Source: Leguminivora glycinivorella | Taxonomy: Eukaryota; Arthropoda; Insecta; Lepidoptera; Tortricidae | DNA: 64,000 nucleotides | Assembly (NCBI RefSeq): GCF_023078275.1 | Contig: NC_062981.1 | Coordinates: forward strand, 19,336,846-19,400,845 | Direction of reading: 5' to 3' | Shown: piece after piece, positions 1-10,588 of the stretch | Numbering within the stretch: position 1 is the stretch's first letter | Layout of the letters: every line of letters begins with the position of its first letter | Notes under the pieces: generated by a model | What the model saw: only the letters and a program-made list of their open reading frames with translations | Database searches by the model: none | What the model was told of the DNA's origin: nothing | Translations under genes and position numbers: made by a program

Positions 1-616
1 TTTAGTTCTGTGGATTTTCCAATAATACCTAATTTATAGTAACATTTAATATAATAAATAATCCTTTATTTTATAATAATATAGTTTTTTAAATAGTTTT
101 CATTTGGGCTCGACTGGTAAACTAGTGTTGTGTATATACTAGTCTTTAATTAAATTTATTGTTAGTTAAAATAGTTAATTATGTAGCCTAAAATATCGCA
201 ATAAACTTTGTGATTAAAAAGAGCTATAAACACCAAGTTATTTTAGGTACAGCAAAAATCGTTCATTTGTTATCGTTCTAGATGCAAAATCCTGCCAATT
301 ATCATTTATTTCCTACATTTGAGATCCCAGTATTCTGAGAAATAGTGTTCCGAAAGAAAGGTATTGGTTGGTATATTCCAGAAAATCTCGGTAATGGGGT
401 ACCTACTGGGCGCTATTTTCTTAGCTTTATCAATTAGCCTAGGCTATAAATAGACGGCAAGTTAGGTGGGTACCTACAAGTATACCAAACTTCTGATGAA
501 GCCTAATAAGCTTAGGGCATGATAAACAAATGTAATAATAATAACGCAGTTTTTTTTCATATAGCTGCCTTACACGTGAAGCTGCCTTACACAAAAAGAG
601 TGAAATAACCCTATTA
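1..616. other. AT-rich intergenic DNA, nothing recognised
   Basis: No exon-like coding stretch, RNA gene or clear repeat boundary was recognised here. The next open frame, at 792-1028, has no family resemblance and is not called. Confidence 0.5.
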
Positions 617-722
617 GGGCCACTTGCACCAACGAAAATGGGGGGTTAACCCACCATTTTATATGGAATTTGACAGATGACAGCCCACTAACCCAGAGTT
701 AAGTGGTTGGTGCAAGTGGGCC
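617..722. mobile_element. Palindromic MITE, TTGCACCA family, copy 1
   Basis: The ends GGGCCACTTGCACCAAC and TTGGTGCAAGTGGGCC are inverted repeats and the interior also folds back. A 3-bp duplication TTA lies immediately on each side. A second copy is at 14355-14472. The TTA target duplication suggests a PIF/Harbinger-type MITE (inference). Confidence 0.8.
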
Positions 723-1212
723 TTAGAAGTATTAATATTTTACAAAAAATTTGAAGGCTAATTTGTAAATATCAGTGTTGTACCTAGTGAAATGAAAACA
801 CCTATACACCAGTTGTTCAGTGATCATATACAAAAAATACTCAGAATCATCAGTACACGACTTTGCCTTAATAGTGCGTGTTCAGATGTTTTTGAGCACC
901 TTTTTAGTATTGATAATAATTATGATGGCGATTGTAGGAGTGGAGTGCACTGGTTAGTAGATAGAGCAGCTATCAGTAGATTTCTTATGATTTCCCGTGC
1001 TCTTGTTGCTCAAGCAGCACGGGAATAAAAATTAGGTCTCTCTTTCGTTCTTATGATGTTTTATAAAATGATAAGACTAAGGGACGTCGTCGTATTCGGA
1101 GTGTGATATGATATTGATATCAAATTCAATTTTATGTATCAAATTGAACACGTTACGATTTTTTTGAATTAGATACGCAACATCAGTGTATTAGCTAATG
1201 GTACGTATTACT

Positions 1213-1348
1213 TGTACAGTCACCGGCATAAATAATGATGTTTTCTATACCTTGTCACATTAACTTCTTGATTGAAATCATACGAAATTGTCAAACGATT
1301 AAAAGCGACAAGGTATATCACTTATTTATGACGATAACTGTACCAACC
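1213..1348. mobile_element. Short inverted-repeat element (MITE)
   Basis: GTACAGTCACCGGCATAAAT on the left is matched by an imperfect inverted copy ending in TAACTGTAC on the right, and an inner CCTTGTC/GACAAGG pair continues the fold. No coding capacity. Family not identified. Confidence 0.55.
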
Positions 1349-1906
1349 AAGTTTCTAGTTGTATGACAATGCAATTCGTAAAAAAACGGCTTGCATTTTA
1401 ATCTTAACAGTTGACAAATAAGGCATAGATATATAAGGACTTAAGTTTTTTTATAAAAGTGACTATACTTTTTTATTTTCGAGTTTTAAAGTACAATTTA
1501 CCTAAGTGGCCTTAGTGCATAAACAATTGGTTCCATTGTGTTACGAAAAATTTACATATTCTGTTACTTACTGGAAATAACTCAATGGAAATTTTTGGAA
1601 TGAAATGGCCTAACACACTATTATTTTTTTTAATCAATAATCATAACATGATGGTCAATTGCGTTATTTCTTTATAGATTTATTTTTCTTTGTACTATGT
1701 CCGTGCCTTGATATGTCAAATTAGTGTAAAATGTAGGTAGCTAAGATTCTTTGTATATCAACATTCGTGGCGGCTGTGCATTTTATAAATGGAATAAATG
1801 TGAAAGCTAAAATAGTGTTAAGGTTTTTAAAAGCTCTACTAATATGTATCTATCTGTTAGTTGTTAATGGTAGAATATGTCCAAGCTACCTGTGCAGCGA
1901 TCTGTA
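1349..1906. other. AT-rich intergenic DNA, nothing recognised
   Basis: Many short A/T runs and stop codons in all frames. No feature can be supported. Confidence 0.5.
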
Positions 1907-2051
1907 GGTACAGTCAACCAATTGGAACCCTAGGCCACTCTACAACCATGTCAAAATGAAAAACAGTAAGAGGTTTCTTACGATCCGATTGATATCGTCA
2001 CTTTGAAAGAGTTCTACAGTGGCCTAGGGTTCCAGTTGGTTGACTGTACCT
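1907..2051. mobile_element. MITE with roughly 38-bp terminal inverted repeats
   Basis: The left end GGTACAGTCAACCAATTGGA, continuing into CCCTAGGCCACT, is matched by the inverted AGTGGCCTAGGG...TTGACTGTACC on the right. The 70-bp centre is non-coding. Confidence 0.75.
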
Positions 2052-2216
2052 CTGAGACCGAAGAGCGTAGGTGTGTTTTAATAATACTTCTACGCTCTGA
2101 GATATCAAACTCGCTTCAAAATTAGCTTGAACCGTCTCTATATAGTTTTTAGTCTTTGCAATAAATGTAGAGACGTATATTATCATTTATTACTTGACTA
2201 CGCTAAGTCTGTTTAA

Positions 2217-2447
2217 GGCACTGGTCCCACCGCGAGCTAGTAAGCTATGAGCTATCGGCTATAAAAACGAACAAAAGATAATCACTCCCGCGTAAATAAA
2301 AGAGACACGGCGATGTTTATAGTTACTCGCCCGGCGGTGAGCTATCAATATCGCCGTGTCTCTTTTATTTGCACGGGAGTGCTTATCTTTTGTTCGTTTT
2401 TATAGCCGATAGCTCATAGCTTACTAGCTCGCTGTGGGACCAGTGCC
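2217..2447. mobile_element. Long-TIR MITE, GGCACTGGTCCCACC family, copy 1
   Basis: The two arms of about 105 bp are nearly perfect inverted repeats (GGCACTGGTCCCACCGCGAG at the tip), so the whole element folds into one hairpin. TAA flanks both ends as a 3-bp duplication. Other copies are at 3220-3449 and, as one arm only, at 27440-27563. A PIF/Harbinger-derived MITE is the best guess. Confidence 0.85.
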
Positions 2448-2450
2448 TAA

Positions 2451-3064
2451 AACACCCCAAGCGATGAAATAAACTGTTTTTATTTTACGAAATTATTAAT
2501 ATTTTGTCGTTGAACTGCAAATCCGTAGCAGCAAAATTAGTAGTATAAAATAGAATTTAACTGGTTAAAATCGGTGTAATACCAGTTACGTCTTAGTAGT
2601 TGGATTCTTGCTTAATTCTGTGGCTATGGCTATTGGCTTGTGAATATTTGTGTTTATTGAATCCCTATAATATAACTTTTCAGCAACTTGAACACAATTT
2701 GAGGAAGTGTTTTAGAAATGTATAAAAATATTTTTATAAGAATCTAACTTAACGACATTGCCAAATATTCTGATTTTAAATGCTGTACCCCTGCAGAGTT
2801 AAATTGGTCCAACTTTATCTCTTATGTTTAAAAAACGTGGCAAACGCCAGAATAGTTTACCAGTCTTCAGAACCAAATATTTAGGCAACTAGTAGGTATA
2901 GTGAGTTTACGTTGTTGTTAGGAAACATGTCCAAATCTAGCTATTTTAGTAAAAATTGACTTCAAATTGATATACCTATAGTTTAAAATAAATATTATCT
3001 ACAATCTGTAACTGAGCCGTTACTTCGTCTAAAATTCATTGGTTATTTATTGTCCTCTGTGTAA
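2451..3064. other. AT-rich intergenic DNA, nothing recognised
   Basis: No coding region or repeat boundary was recognised. Confidence 0.5.
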
Positions 3065-3215
3065 CGAAAGGTACCGCAAAAACATATCTCTTTTAAGTCT
3101 TTTCAGTATACCGAACTTCGCCTGGCTTTGTAAAAGCTGAAATTAGCTTCGCTTAAAAGCTGGTCGTTGATTTCAGCTTTAGTAAGCCAGGCGAAGAGAT
3201 GTGCCTTTACGGTGT
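3065..3215. mobile_element. Inverted-repeat element beside MITE copy 2
   Basis: CTTCGCCTGGCTT...AAAGCTGAAAT is followed by an inverted copy ATTTCAGCTTT...AAGCCAGGCGAAG, and the outer GGTACCGCAAAAACATATCT pairs loosely with AGATGTGCCTTTACGGTGTC. It abuts the next MITE, so the two inserted side by side. Confidence 0.55.
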
Positions 3216-3219
3216 CTAA

Positions 3220-3449
3220 GGCACTGGTCCCACCGCGATCTAGTAAGCTATGAGCTATCGGCTATAAAAACGAACAAAAGATAATCACTCCCGGGTAAAC
3301 AAAAGAGACACGGCGATGTTTGTAGCTACTCGCCCAGCGGTGAGCTATAATATCGCCGTGTCTCTTTTATTTGCACGGGAGTGCTTATATTTTGTTCGTT
3401 TTTATAGCCGATAGCTAATAGCTTACTAGCTCGCGGTGGGACCAGTGTC
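3220..3449. mobile_element. Long-TIR MITE, GGCACTGGTCCCACC family, copy 2
   Basis: Same structure as the copy at 2217-2447 with scattered substitutions. The flanks are TAA on the left and TTA on the right, close to the 3-bp target duplication of copy 1. Confidence 0.85.
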
Positions 3450-3852
3450 TTATGGAGTCTCTTTAATCACCATTTCGTATCCTTGAGTGGTTCAAGGAAA
3501 ATATAACTAAAAACGTTTTTAAAGTTCCAATAATTTTTGACGGAGTAATGCTTCAAGTAACTAGATTTTTATAATCCACCAATGTGTAGTTTAAGAAAGT
3601 ATTATTTTAACCAAAACTTAGTTGTTAGAACTTCTCAGAACTATTGAACAGAACATCTACAGATCTATTTTTCGATGTATATTTCTTGTAAATAACTATT
3701 TCGAACTGAATTGATCTTCTATTAGGGAAGTTTTTACAATGAGGGTTTTTATGGCCACTACATTAGCTTAATGCAGCGGTTCTCAAACTTATTTTCTCAT
3801 GGAACCCTTTTGGAAAGCAAAGTATCTGAGGGAATCCTTAAATTAAATGAAT

Positions 3853-4412
3853 AAAAAAAAACCGGCCAAGAGCGTGTCGGGCCACGCTCAGTGTAGGGTT
3901 CCGTAGTTTTTCGTATATTTCTCAAAAATTACTGAACCTATCAAGTTCAAAACAATTTTCCTAGAAAGTCTTTATGAAGTTCTACTTTTGTGATTTTTTT
4001 CATATTTTTTAAACAAATGGTTCAAAAGTTAGAGGGAGGGGACGCACTTTTTTTACCTTAAGGAGCGATTATTTCCGAAAATATTAATATTATCAAAAAA
4101 CGATCTTAATAAACCCTTATTCATTTTTAAATACCTATCCAACAATATATCACATGTTGGGGTTGGAATGAAAAAAAAAAATATCAGCCCCCACTTTACA
4201 TGTAAGGGGGGTACCCTAATAAAACATTTTTTTCAATGTTTTATTTTTGCACTTTGTTGGCGTGATTGATATACATATTGGTACCAAATTTCAGCATTCT
4301 AGTGCTAACGGTTACTGAGATTATCCGCGGACGGACGGACGGACGGACGGACGGACAGACAGACAGACATGGCGAAACTATAAGGGTTCCTAGTTGACTA
4401 CAGAACCCTAAA
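3853..4412 (+). repeat. Dispersed repeat, CCGGCCAAGAGCGTG family, copy 1
   Basis: About 560 bp beginning ACCGGCCAAGAGCGTGTCGG and ending near a GGACGGAC microsatellite and CAGAACCCTA. The same sequence occurs inverted and complete at 45914-46472, and inverted but interrupted at 19664-19829 plus 25263-25649. No ORF. The class is uncertain. Confidence 0.8.
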
Positions 4413-5178
4413 AAAGATGAAATTAATACAATTTAAATATATGTTATTGAACCATAGAATGCCGTTCGCTAGTTTGCAGGTACTTATACATTTTACGAAA
4501 ACAAGTCATTGCCCAGTTTGCGGGGGTAACAGTGACATCTAGCGAACGACAGCGAACAACTCTATCGTTGAGTTTCCTAAACATATCCTAAGTACATTGG
4601 GTTTCTCAACAATAAATAAATAAATAAAATTTACTTTTTCTTTTGAGTGAAAACACCGTGTTGATAACCTCTCTCTCCCTCACTTTCTTCCCTTGGCTTC
4701 TGGCTGGCTTCCTAAACTTTGACGAGCCATAACATAATATTAAAAATGTAGGGGCTAAGTTTTGATTCCCATAGAAAAATTGAATTACGCGCCATTTCCA
4801 GTGCCAAGTTTCGATTGATCGTCATAGTTGACAGACGTCAAAAATACAACGTTACCTCTTTAGTTTTCTAACAGATGGCGTTAGTTATACAAAATAGTAA
4901 ACGATGTTTTCTTACTCCTTAGAGTCCTAACAGATGGCGTTAGTAGTACAATATTGAACACAAAACTGAGATTTGATTTTTTTTTAAATGACAATAAAAT
5001 AATTAAATTACTATGTTTAAGCACAACTTCATAGGCGTGATAGTTTTTTCAAAAAATGTACCACAAGGTTCGGAACTTTGTCGACTATAGGAGGGCTTCG
5101 CTACCGCTCGCCCTGATAAGTAGGATACTGAAATCTTCTTTCTTCGTTGAGCCATCACAGCTAACTTTAACTTACAAA
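4413..5178. other. Intergenic DNA with a short direct duplication
   Basis: CTAACAGATGGCGTTAGT occurs near 4869 and again near 4928, suggesting a small local duplication or repeat fragment. Nothing else is supported. Confidence 0.4.
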
Positions 5179-6176
5179 CGGTCTTAAGCACCTACACTTC
5201 TGAAGGCGCTTAAGTCATTTTTGCTAATAAAAAAAAACCACAACGTTCTATGAACATTGGTCAAGTGCGAGTCGGTTTTCGACTTTTCCATGCAAAGAAC
5301 TCATGAGCGCCTGAACGACTATGATGGCAAAGTTAACGTTTCGAACTTTCAAGACTTTACGTATATATCTCGGAAACGATAAGAGATAGAGCAAAATGGA
5401 CTTCAGATTTGGGCTTTCGGTGGCACAAATTCTATGTTTTCGTCAACAGACACCTTTTTTTGGACCGATTTGAATAAAATTTTGCTCAGTCAATTTATAA
5501 ACGGTCTTAAGCGCCTCCTTTTTAGTAGGAACTTAAGTCATTTTGTACAAATGAAAAAAAAATTGAACAAGTTCTAAAAAGAAAAAGACAGAAATGAATT
5601 TCTTTATACCTGTCCAACTCGATTACACAATTTTAAGACGTTTAGTAACTACTTGCAGCGGCAGTGAGTGAAATTCGTAATCTGAGTTTTTTTTTCTTAA
5701 GTCCGACTTACGCTTGACTGTAGATTTCTAATAGGTTTTCCTGTAATCTACATGGAGAGGGCTATCTCGTGTATTTTTTTGAAAATTTTACGCTAAGTAG
5801 TTTCGGAGATAAGGGGGGGAATGGTCATTTTTTGCTTATTTTCTTAAATTACTTCTAAATTACCAAAACAAAAAATATAAAAAAATATATTTCAGATGCT
5901 GATAAAATGCTCTTTCATTTGATATGTAACACAATATAGTTTTAATAACTTTGATTTTTAATTTTTAATTTTACCCCCCAAAAGTGACCCCTGTGATTAA
6001 ATTTCATTTAATTAAATTACATGTCCGTCTTTGGGCCACAGGTTTACATACGTGTGCCAAATTTCAAGTAAATCGGTCCAGTAGTTTCGGAGAAATCGGC
6101 TGTGACAGAGGGACAGACAGACACGCGAGTGATCCTATAAGGGTTCCGTTTTTCCTCTTTGAGGTACGGAACCCTA
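5179..6176 (+). repeat. Composite dispersed repeat, AAGTGCGAGTCGG family
   Basis: CAAGTGCGAGTCGG near 5266 and a tail with GGGACAGACAGACA and AAGGGTTCCG...GTACGGAACCCTA to 6176 bound a non-coding repeat. A segment beginning AACGGTCTTAAG occurs at 5176 and again near 5500, so part of it is internally duplicated. Typical of lepidopteran genomes (from memory); class not identified. Confidence 0.6.
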
Positions 6177-6645
6177 AAAATAGTTTATAGCAAGGTTTTG
6201 TGGAAGAGAGTTGAAATCGCAGATCAGTCAACCAAAATTCACAGCCCTAGGGCTCCGCGGAGCACACTTTGAGTATGGCTGGCTTAATGAAATTAAATAT
6301 ATTAAAGGAATTAATCTAAACAGACACAACAATAGTCGGTTGTATTGATTGGTTAACAATTAAATAATTTGACCAACAACTAACTTTAGCCAGATTTTTT
6401 AATTTTGCCATTTTTTTGGAGGTTTGCAAGTTGATAGATACCAGGAGATGTACCAAGATGTGCCAATTCGTAGTAACAATTATTTAAGATCATATTTATT
6501 GTAAAAAGTACGAACTGACACAGTGACATTCCTTGACTGCATGGTATACTCACATCTGGTGCAACCTCAGCGCTTCGAGATGACTATTTCGTCACTACTT
6601 TGAAAAAATCTCTTATCTCACGCTGCTCCTCAAAGTTGAAACGCA

Positions 6646-8372
6646 GTAAGGTAACTGTACACTATTCCGGGATAGTAAAATGTGGTACATTATTCCGGGA
6701 TACTTTGGTTTTTGTCGCAAAATAAGGAAACTATCAGTAAAATCTTAATTTAAGGCAGTATTTTATTAACTATAGATCAAATAGAACCGAAAAAGTCGAT
6801 TTTCGAATATCTATCATATCTTTTGAAGCCGTGAGGTACCTCCAAACGCGTCAGTCGCAACCACGCAGTGGTTTCTATGGGCGTGTTTGACGGTGAGCTT
6901 AACGCGGCAGCGGAACTTCTTAAGGGTTTACTGTGATGCGAGTAAGTTTATTTATATTAAATTTGTATCATAATTGTCTTATAGTTATTAAAAGACATTT
7001 ATATCATCTTTTCAAATTAATTTCAAGCATATTTTAATTAAAATACCCGCTCCCGGAATAATGTACACCATTTTGACGCGGTGTACATAATTGCGGGAGT
7101 ATCCCGTAATAACGGAAACACAGTCCGCAATGTTTTTATGTTTTATTACTATTTGCGGTGAAGTATATTTATATATTTGATGTAAATTTATTGAGTAAAG
7201 ATTACAGATTATAGTGACATAATTACGGTACATATATTTTTTAGATTTTAGTCTCATAATTGAGTACGAAATGTATACTCGTTGAGTAATACGTGCGAAA
7301 TATTGGAGTGTGGCATCGACATTAAATTTGTTTTATTTCACAAAATTAAAGCACAAAGGTTACTTATTTCGATGTTTTGAGTATAATTGTTATATAATCT
7401 TCCAATGTACTAAGAAAAAAAATTTGTTTGTCTTTTAATATAGCCTTCGTTTTGACTGCCGTAATTAAAAGTACACGACTTTATATGAGTGTATCTTATT
7501 CCGGTATGCCTATATAAAGTATATTAAAATATAAAAACACAAAATAAGGTATAGAGACCCGACTATTATGTTTTTAAACTTCCTTAGTTAGCTAAAAATC
7601 TTTATACCGCATATTGGTTTGAGTCAGTCTGTCCGTCTACGATTTAGCTCAATCATTATTACTACTAGAAAGCTAAAATTTACATGAGGATAATACATAA
7701 TAGGATAGACATATATAAATATAAAATAGTACAAATTAGTCATACAGTCAATCTGTGTAAGAACGGCCTATAATATTTATTTATTGAGTACTATTTATTT
7801 ATATATACATACTTGAATAACGTATCACCACCATATATGTATACGGTGTAGCTCAGTGATCACCAGTACCAAAAAACTGAAATTTTCACGAGTACCGTGC
7901 AATTTTTATAACCGGCAATAGCTTCTGGATTGAAATTAAATTTTGAAAAAAAAAACCCCGACATTGTAAAGCGTTTTTCATCAAACATGGCTAAGAACAC
8001 TCTCGACTAATTCAGCTTTCAAACGAAAAAAACTAATCTAAATTGGTTCATCCATTCGAAAGCGATGCCTTAGACAGACAGTAAAACTTATAACACTCTG
8101 TCATTATATCATACAATAGTTATACCGTAAAATATCATATTTCCCATCCCACCCCAACCCATCAAAACATTGCCAATTATAAAAAATACACTCTGTATAA
8201 GCATCTATCAAAACGATATGTGCATTTATATATTTATGTAAACAATATTTTTAATTCGTTTTTTTACATTATGCTTCAACAACGTGGACTTTAAAGGTAT
8301 CCCGTAATTACGTACAACGACTCCCGGAATTGAAGCCATACCAAAATTGTATCCCGGAATTATGGGCAAACT
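6646..8372. mobile_element. Non-coding insertion rich in an ATTCCGGGATA motif
   Basis: The motif ATTCCGGGATA or its complement TATCCCGGAAT, with variants, recurs near 6665, 6695, 7051, 7100, 7498, 8298, 8320 and 8350. Copies near the two edges face each other. The 1.7 kb between them is AT-rich with no coding potential. This fits a non-autonomous transposon with terminal and sub-terminal binding sites; exact ends are uncertain. Confidence 0.5.
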
Positions 8373-8689
8373 AAGGGTTAAGTAAAACAACGGTAATTTC
8401 TATAAATTAGAAGTTACGATGCAAAATAGTGTCTTAAATCCATCGTAGAAGACTTTCATCCTTAAAATAAAATAACAGTTACCTTAAGTCACGACTAGAA
8501 ACTTGTACTTTTTATAAAATATTATCACCCTATGGCAATTTTTCTACAAACGTCTAACTCACTAAGGATAAGAATTGTTTGTATTCAAAGTAGGAAACGT
8601 CTTAAGTTCCGACACGTAATATGGGACAGTTACCTTAAAAGTTGTAACCATTCCGATTGAAATGATCCAGCAACCTTCAAATCAAAGTT

Positions 8690-8826
8690 GAACAGGCACC
8701 TTCTGTGAAGGCTCGCTTCATCGTAGCCCACGTCTTCGCCTCGGCTAGCCTGTGGTCACCCTTTAGGCATGATAAGCCACATGGTGAGTTATGAGGTTTA
8801 GAATAAAGTCATTGTAAAAAAATAGA
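8690..8826 (+). mobile_element. Possible retroposon 3' end
   Basis: A GC-richer segment with GAAGGCTCGCTTCATCGTAG is followed by AATAAA and a short A run. This resembles the 3' tail of a lepidopteran LINE. Low confidence; no protein remnant was seen. Confidence 0.3.
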
Positions 8827-10465
8827 TTAAGGCACCAAGTGTATAATAACAAATGTAACGCAAATTGTAACTTTTTGTATTATTGCATCTATTGTACTTT
8901 GGCTTACGGATGGTCTCCGAATTGTGTAAATAATGATACATTGCGTGATTTATAAATTTTATGTAATAGCGTTTATAATAAATGGCAAACTAAATCTTTG
9001 TTTGTAATTATTAAATTTATACACGATTAGTTTACTCCATTGTGTTACGTTTTAGTGTAGAAAAAAGTAGCAAAATAGAGGTTTCAGACAATTTTTATTT
9101 TATAATTTTATAACATCAATTAATATTTTGAACAATAAGTATTTACTATTTACAAATTATAATAAGTATTGATACATTTGTGACTAGATTCATTTGTATG
9201 AGTGAGCATATCATTCACATTGCCCGTACATTCCCACGTATTCCTTAAAGTAGGTACTGCCATTGTATATAAATATATAAACGAAAATAACAAGAAACCA
9301 GTTCGTTCGTTCCTTATAATTATAATGATACCATAGGAACAGTAAAAACAAGGTACCAACATTCCATAATTCACAAACAAAATAAAACTTACAAAAATTA
9401 AAGTAAAATCTCACTGCAGCAATTATATTAAAATATCTTAAAGTAAAATCACATTGTGATGTGCTGGGACGGGATAATCAGAACTGAGTATATTTAAAAC
9501 TATCAAAAACTAAAACGCACACTAAAATTTCTAATACTAAGAATAATGTGATTTAACTAGCCGTCGAGGAATTTAAACTATTGAAGTCATAGGTGACAGG
9601 AATTAATAAAAAAAACATCAATTTATTTGATTTCATTTATGTAACAAAATCAGAACACAAATTCGTGACTATTCGTTACAAAATGGAATCAAAAAATATG
9701 CTCGATAAAGAGTTTTATTCAGTACACAATACTTTTTTCATCGATGTTTATTTGTTTGTTATAAATAATTTAAGAAAACCGTCCCTCGCGGACGCCGTTT
9801 GTTCGGCAATTTTTTGTGACACACGACAAATTATAAGTAAATCAATTTTATGTGATTGTTTATGGTCAGTTTGTTTACCGATCCGCACGACTATCGACGC
9901 AGCGATGATGTATTTTTGGCGTCATTTGCCGACGTTGCGTATTCCGTAAATATAGAAACGTGTCTGCCGGCGAACAGGCCAGGCCCCGTAGCCGAATGGC
10001 ATTTCTCCGACGCCAAACGAAAGCGATACGCCGCTGGCTCTGTCGCGCCAATACGCAAGCGCGATAGAGATAGATATCTACTAGCGCTTCGTTTCGTGAG
10101 CGTTTCGTGAGCGATTGTGCCATTCGGCTAGCCACCCTGGTACTAAAATAATTGTGGATTCCCGAAATCTCTATGACGAACTAAAATTCTTATTCCTTAT
10201 TGCCCAGATTGCCCATGTAAGTCTATCCAAGTTGATTTCAATTGACATAAGTCATAAACGGTTACCTAAAATTCTGTCAAGTCATTTCAGTCACTAAGAA
10301 AAAAGGTACTAATGTTTTTCGTCGTATAGAAAATTTGAATTTCTCGTTTTTTTCTAGTGACAAACTTGTTTGACCGGCAATATCTAATGTGCAACTGGGT
10401 GCTTAATAGGTGTAGCAGGCACAGCTAAAGCCATAAGGGCTAAACTTGCTATAGAACTAAGGTGG
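8827..10465 (-). other. Scp 3' flank, probable 3' UTR
   Basis: Downstream (leftward) of the Scp stop codon no further coding exon is seen. A minus-strand AATAAA (TTTATT near 9093) could end a long 3' UTR, but this is not proven. The region holds a recent MITE at 9979-10140. Confidence 0.35.
9979..10140. mobile_element. MITE, GTAGCCGAATGGC family, copy 1
   Basis: The terminal inverted repeats are CCAGG...GTAGCCGAATGGC and GCCATTCGGCTAGCCACCCTGG. It matches the copy at 60398-60557 at nearly every position (one clear difference within the core), so at least one insertion is young. A diverged copy is at 38118-38250. It lies about 330 bp downstream of the Scp stop. Confidence 0.8.
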
Positions 10466-10588
10466 TTATATTTCTAGAGGGCCGAAGAGGTGCTTCGCTT
10501 GGCAGTCCTCCTTCTCGTCCCCGAGGAACTGCGCGAAGAGTTCCTGGTATCTGGCTAAGGTGAGGCCGCCTTTCTTCCTGTCATCATC
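10466..10588 (-). CDS. Scp: Scp exon 4 (C-terminal)
   Basis: Encodes the last 40 residues, starting DDDRKKGGLTLARYQELFAQ and ending FGPLEI, then TAA. The acceptor is TTTCTTTCTAG on the minus strand. Phase 0 with exon 3. Confidence 0.93.
   Translation of the reverse strand, partial: DDDRKKGGLTLARYQELFAQFLGDEKEDCQAKHLFGPLEI

Noticed and set aside
792..1028. 78-codon open frame
   Set aside because: No domain, poor start context, AT-rich surroundings. Consistent with chance.
4321..4376. GGAC/AGAC microsatellite as an independent locus
   Set aside because: The same microsatellite sits at the same place in the other copies of this dispersed repeat, so it is part of that element.
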